5,936 bases of DNA, from the NCBI GenBank assembly GCA_937877765.1, contig CALGBN010000369.1, forward strand, positions 1-5,936, read 5' to 3'. The notes beneath the pieces are model-generated. The model was not told the origin of the DNA and did no database searches. It saw only the letters and a list, made by a program, of their open reading frames with translations. Positions 4,733 through 5,936 of this stretch are shown here, in pieces; the first letter of the stretch is position 1, and the number at the start of each line of letters is the position of its first letter. This stretch comes from Candidatus Bathyarchaeota archaeon. Its GTDB lineage: Archaea; Thermoproteota; Bathyarchaeia; TCS64. Made by a program: the position numbers and the translations under genes.

Positions 4733-5936
4733 ATGAAACCGACAAAAGTAGCAGAAATGCTACATGAAAACGAACGCAAAGTACTTCACGCCTTAAGCAG
4801 TGAGAGTATAGCAACAACCGAACAACTAGCCCAAAAAACCGGGTTAGGAAGAGACGCCGTAGAGAAAGCGTCAGATTGGGCCGCCACCAAGGGCGTCGTA
4901 GTGTTTAATGAAGAGGTCTCACAGTTTTTTACCCTCACCGACGAGGGAGACGTCTACTCGGAAAACGGCCTACCAGAGAAGAACCTGTTGGACCAACTAA
5001 AAACCGGACCAAAACCCATCAAAGAACTACAGAAAACCGTGGAAGGCATGAACATAGCCCTCGCATGGGTGAGACGAAATAGATGGGCGGACATAGATAA
5101 GGGAGTCCTAAGTATCACTGAGGCTGGGAAAGCCGTAGGTGAGACCTCTGAAGAGAAACTGATAGTCAAGCTAAAGGCTGGAGGCAAGGTTGACGCCAAG
5201 GAGTTCAATGAGGATGAGCTTGAGACCATAGCCCAGTTGGTAAAGCGTAACCTTGTGAAGGAATCCCAGACAGTCACCCGATATGTAGCTATCACCGATT
5301 TCGGTAAACAGGTATTACCCGAGTTAGACAAAGTAGAATCAAAACCAGTAATCACACAGCTAACACCCGAGATGCTGGCAACAGGAAGCTGGAGAGGATC
5401 AAGGTTCCAGACCTATGATGTAACCTTGCCAGTACCAAGCACAACACCCGGGAAACGCCACTTCATCAGCCAGATCATCGACTATATCAGAAGATTCTGG
5501 GTCGAACTAGGCTTCAAAGAGATGAAAGGCAACTATCTGGAGCTAAACTTCTGGAACTTTGACGCACTATACCAGCCACAAGACCATCCTGCACGAGACC
5601 TAGCGGACACCTTCTACATGAAGACCCCATACAAGGGCAGACTACCTGACCACAAGATAGTGGAGCAGGTAAAACAGACCCATGAGAACGGATGGACCAC
5701 AGGTAGCAAGGGCTGGCAGTACAAGTGGGACCCAGAGTTCGCTAAACGAACAGTGCTCAGAACACATACTACAAGCTTATCCGTGCTTCAGATAGCTAAG
5801 CTCAAACCAGAAGAGCTTCCGGGCAAGTTCTTCAGCGTTGGACGTGTATTCAGGAACGAGACCATCGACTGGAACCACTTAGCCGAGTTTTATCAGACAG
5901 ACGGCATCGTGGTTGGTGAGGATGTTAATTTCAGAG
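4733..5936 (+). CDS. pheS: phenylalanyl-tRNA synthetase alpha subunit (3'-truncated by window edge)
   Basis: Catalytic subunit of the class II phenylalanyl-tRNA synthetase, which works as an (alpha-beta)2 complex charging tRNA-Phe with phenylalanine in the cytoplasm. The window holds 401 codons plus one base; archaeal PheS is usually about 490-510 residues, so motif 3 and the C-terminus lie beyond the edge. The N-terminal third (about 1-200) consists of winged-helix-like modules (KVLHALSS...TEQLAQKTG; FTLTDEGDVY; VAITDFGKQVLPEL) typical of archaeal/eukaryotic PheS. The catalytic core has FWNFDALYQPQDHPARD with H285-P286-A287-R288, DTFYMKTP, HTTSLSVLQIA, and motif 2 around FSVGRVFRNE (R374, N375, E376) followed by HLAEFYQTDG. 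The ATG at 4733 follows a TATA box and a weak GTGAG. The ATG at 4711 is out of frame and soon reaches a stop. There is no sign of frameshift. Its partner pheT is not in the window. Confidence 0.97.
   Translation, partial: MKPTKVAEMLHENERKVLHALSSESIATTEQLAQKTGLGRDAVEKASDWAATKGVVVFNEEVSQFFTLTDEGDVYSENGLPEKNLLDQLKTGPKPIKELQKTVEGMNIALAWVRRNRWADIDKGVLSITEAGKAVGETSEEKLIVKLKAGGKVDAKEFNEDELETIAQLVKRNLVKESQTVTRYVAITDFGKQVLPELDKVESKPVITQLTPEMLATGSWRGSRFQTYDVTLPVPSTTPGKRHFISQIIDYIRRFWVELGFKEMKGNYLELNFWNFDALYQPQDHPARDLADTFYMKTPYKGRLPDHKIVEQVKQTHENGWTTGSKGWQYKWDPEFAKRTVLRTHTTSLSVLQIAKLKPEELPGKFFSVGRVFRNETIDWNHLAEFYQTDGIVVGEDVNFR

Noticed and set aside
32..4920. AGAGGTCTC found both at 32-40 and at 4914-4922
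   Set aside because: The first copy is part of the adapter (index plus Nextera segment) and the second is inside pheS; the match is short and by chance, not a repeat pair.
4954..5355. 133-codon open frame on the minus strand inside pheS
   Set aside because: Ser/Thr/Phe-rich sequence opposite the conserved PheS N-terminal domains; no promoter or family resemblance.
1..5936. CRISPR arrays, insertion sequences, tRNA or rRNA genes
   Set aside because: No spaced direct repeats, terminal inverted repeats with transposase, cloverleaf arms or rRNA signatures were seen; the natural Tn5-type mosaic end at 51-69 belongs to the library adapter, not a transposon.

Overview
This window comes from an archaeon. 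The evidence is an archaeal-type phenylalanyl-tRNA synthetase alpha subunit, an intact NreA (a DNA-repair factor known from Archaea) ending in a PCNA-binding peptide, and AT-rich TATA-like boxes about 25-40 bases upstream of the start codons. I cannot assign a lineage. NreA is rich in lysine and arginine rather than acidic, which argues against a salt-in halophile. The serpin is unusual, since serpins are patchy and uncommon in Archaea.

The first 69 bases are not genomic. They are an Illumina P7/Nextera i7 adapter with its index and the Tn5 mosaic end, left on the contig end. Genomic sequence starts at about base 70, inside a gene.

Layout: (1) 70-1160 (+), a 5'-truncated M24 'pita-bread' peptidase-family protein; (2) 1155-1922 (-), an alpha/beta hydrolase whose stop overlaps the end of gene 1 through the palindrome CTATAG; (3) 1923-1972, a 50-base divergent promoter; (4) 1973-3322 (+), NreA; (5) 3325-4605 (-), a membrane-anchored serpin converging on NreA with 2 bases between the stops; (6) 4606-4732, a 127-base divergent promoter region; (7) 4733 to the window end (+), pheS, cut off by the window edge.

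Gene order alternates + - + - +, so there is no operon here; each gene appears to have its own promoter or to share a divergent one. The two convergent junctions leave no room for separate terminators. Translation (pheS), DNA repair (NreA), peptide or ester hydrolysis (M24, alpha/beta hydrolase) and protease inhibition (serpin) do not form an obvious pathway. No mobile element, CRISPR array, tRNA or rRNA was seen, and I found no convincing new multi-gene system. The points most worth following are the anchored archaeal serpin, the M24 protein with most of its metal ligands replaced, and the adapter at the contig end.
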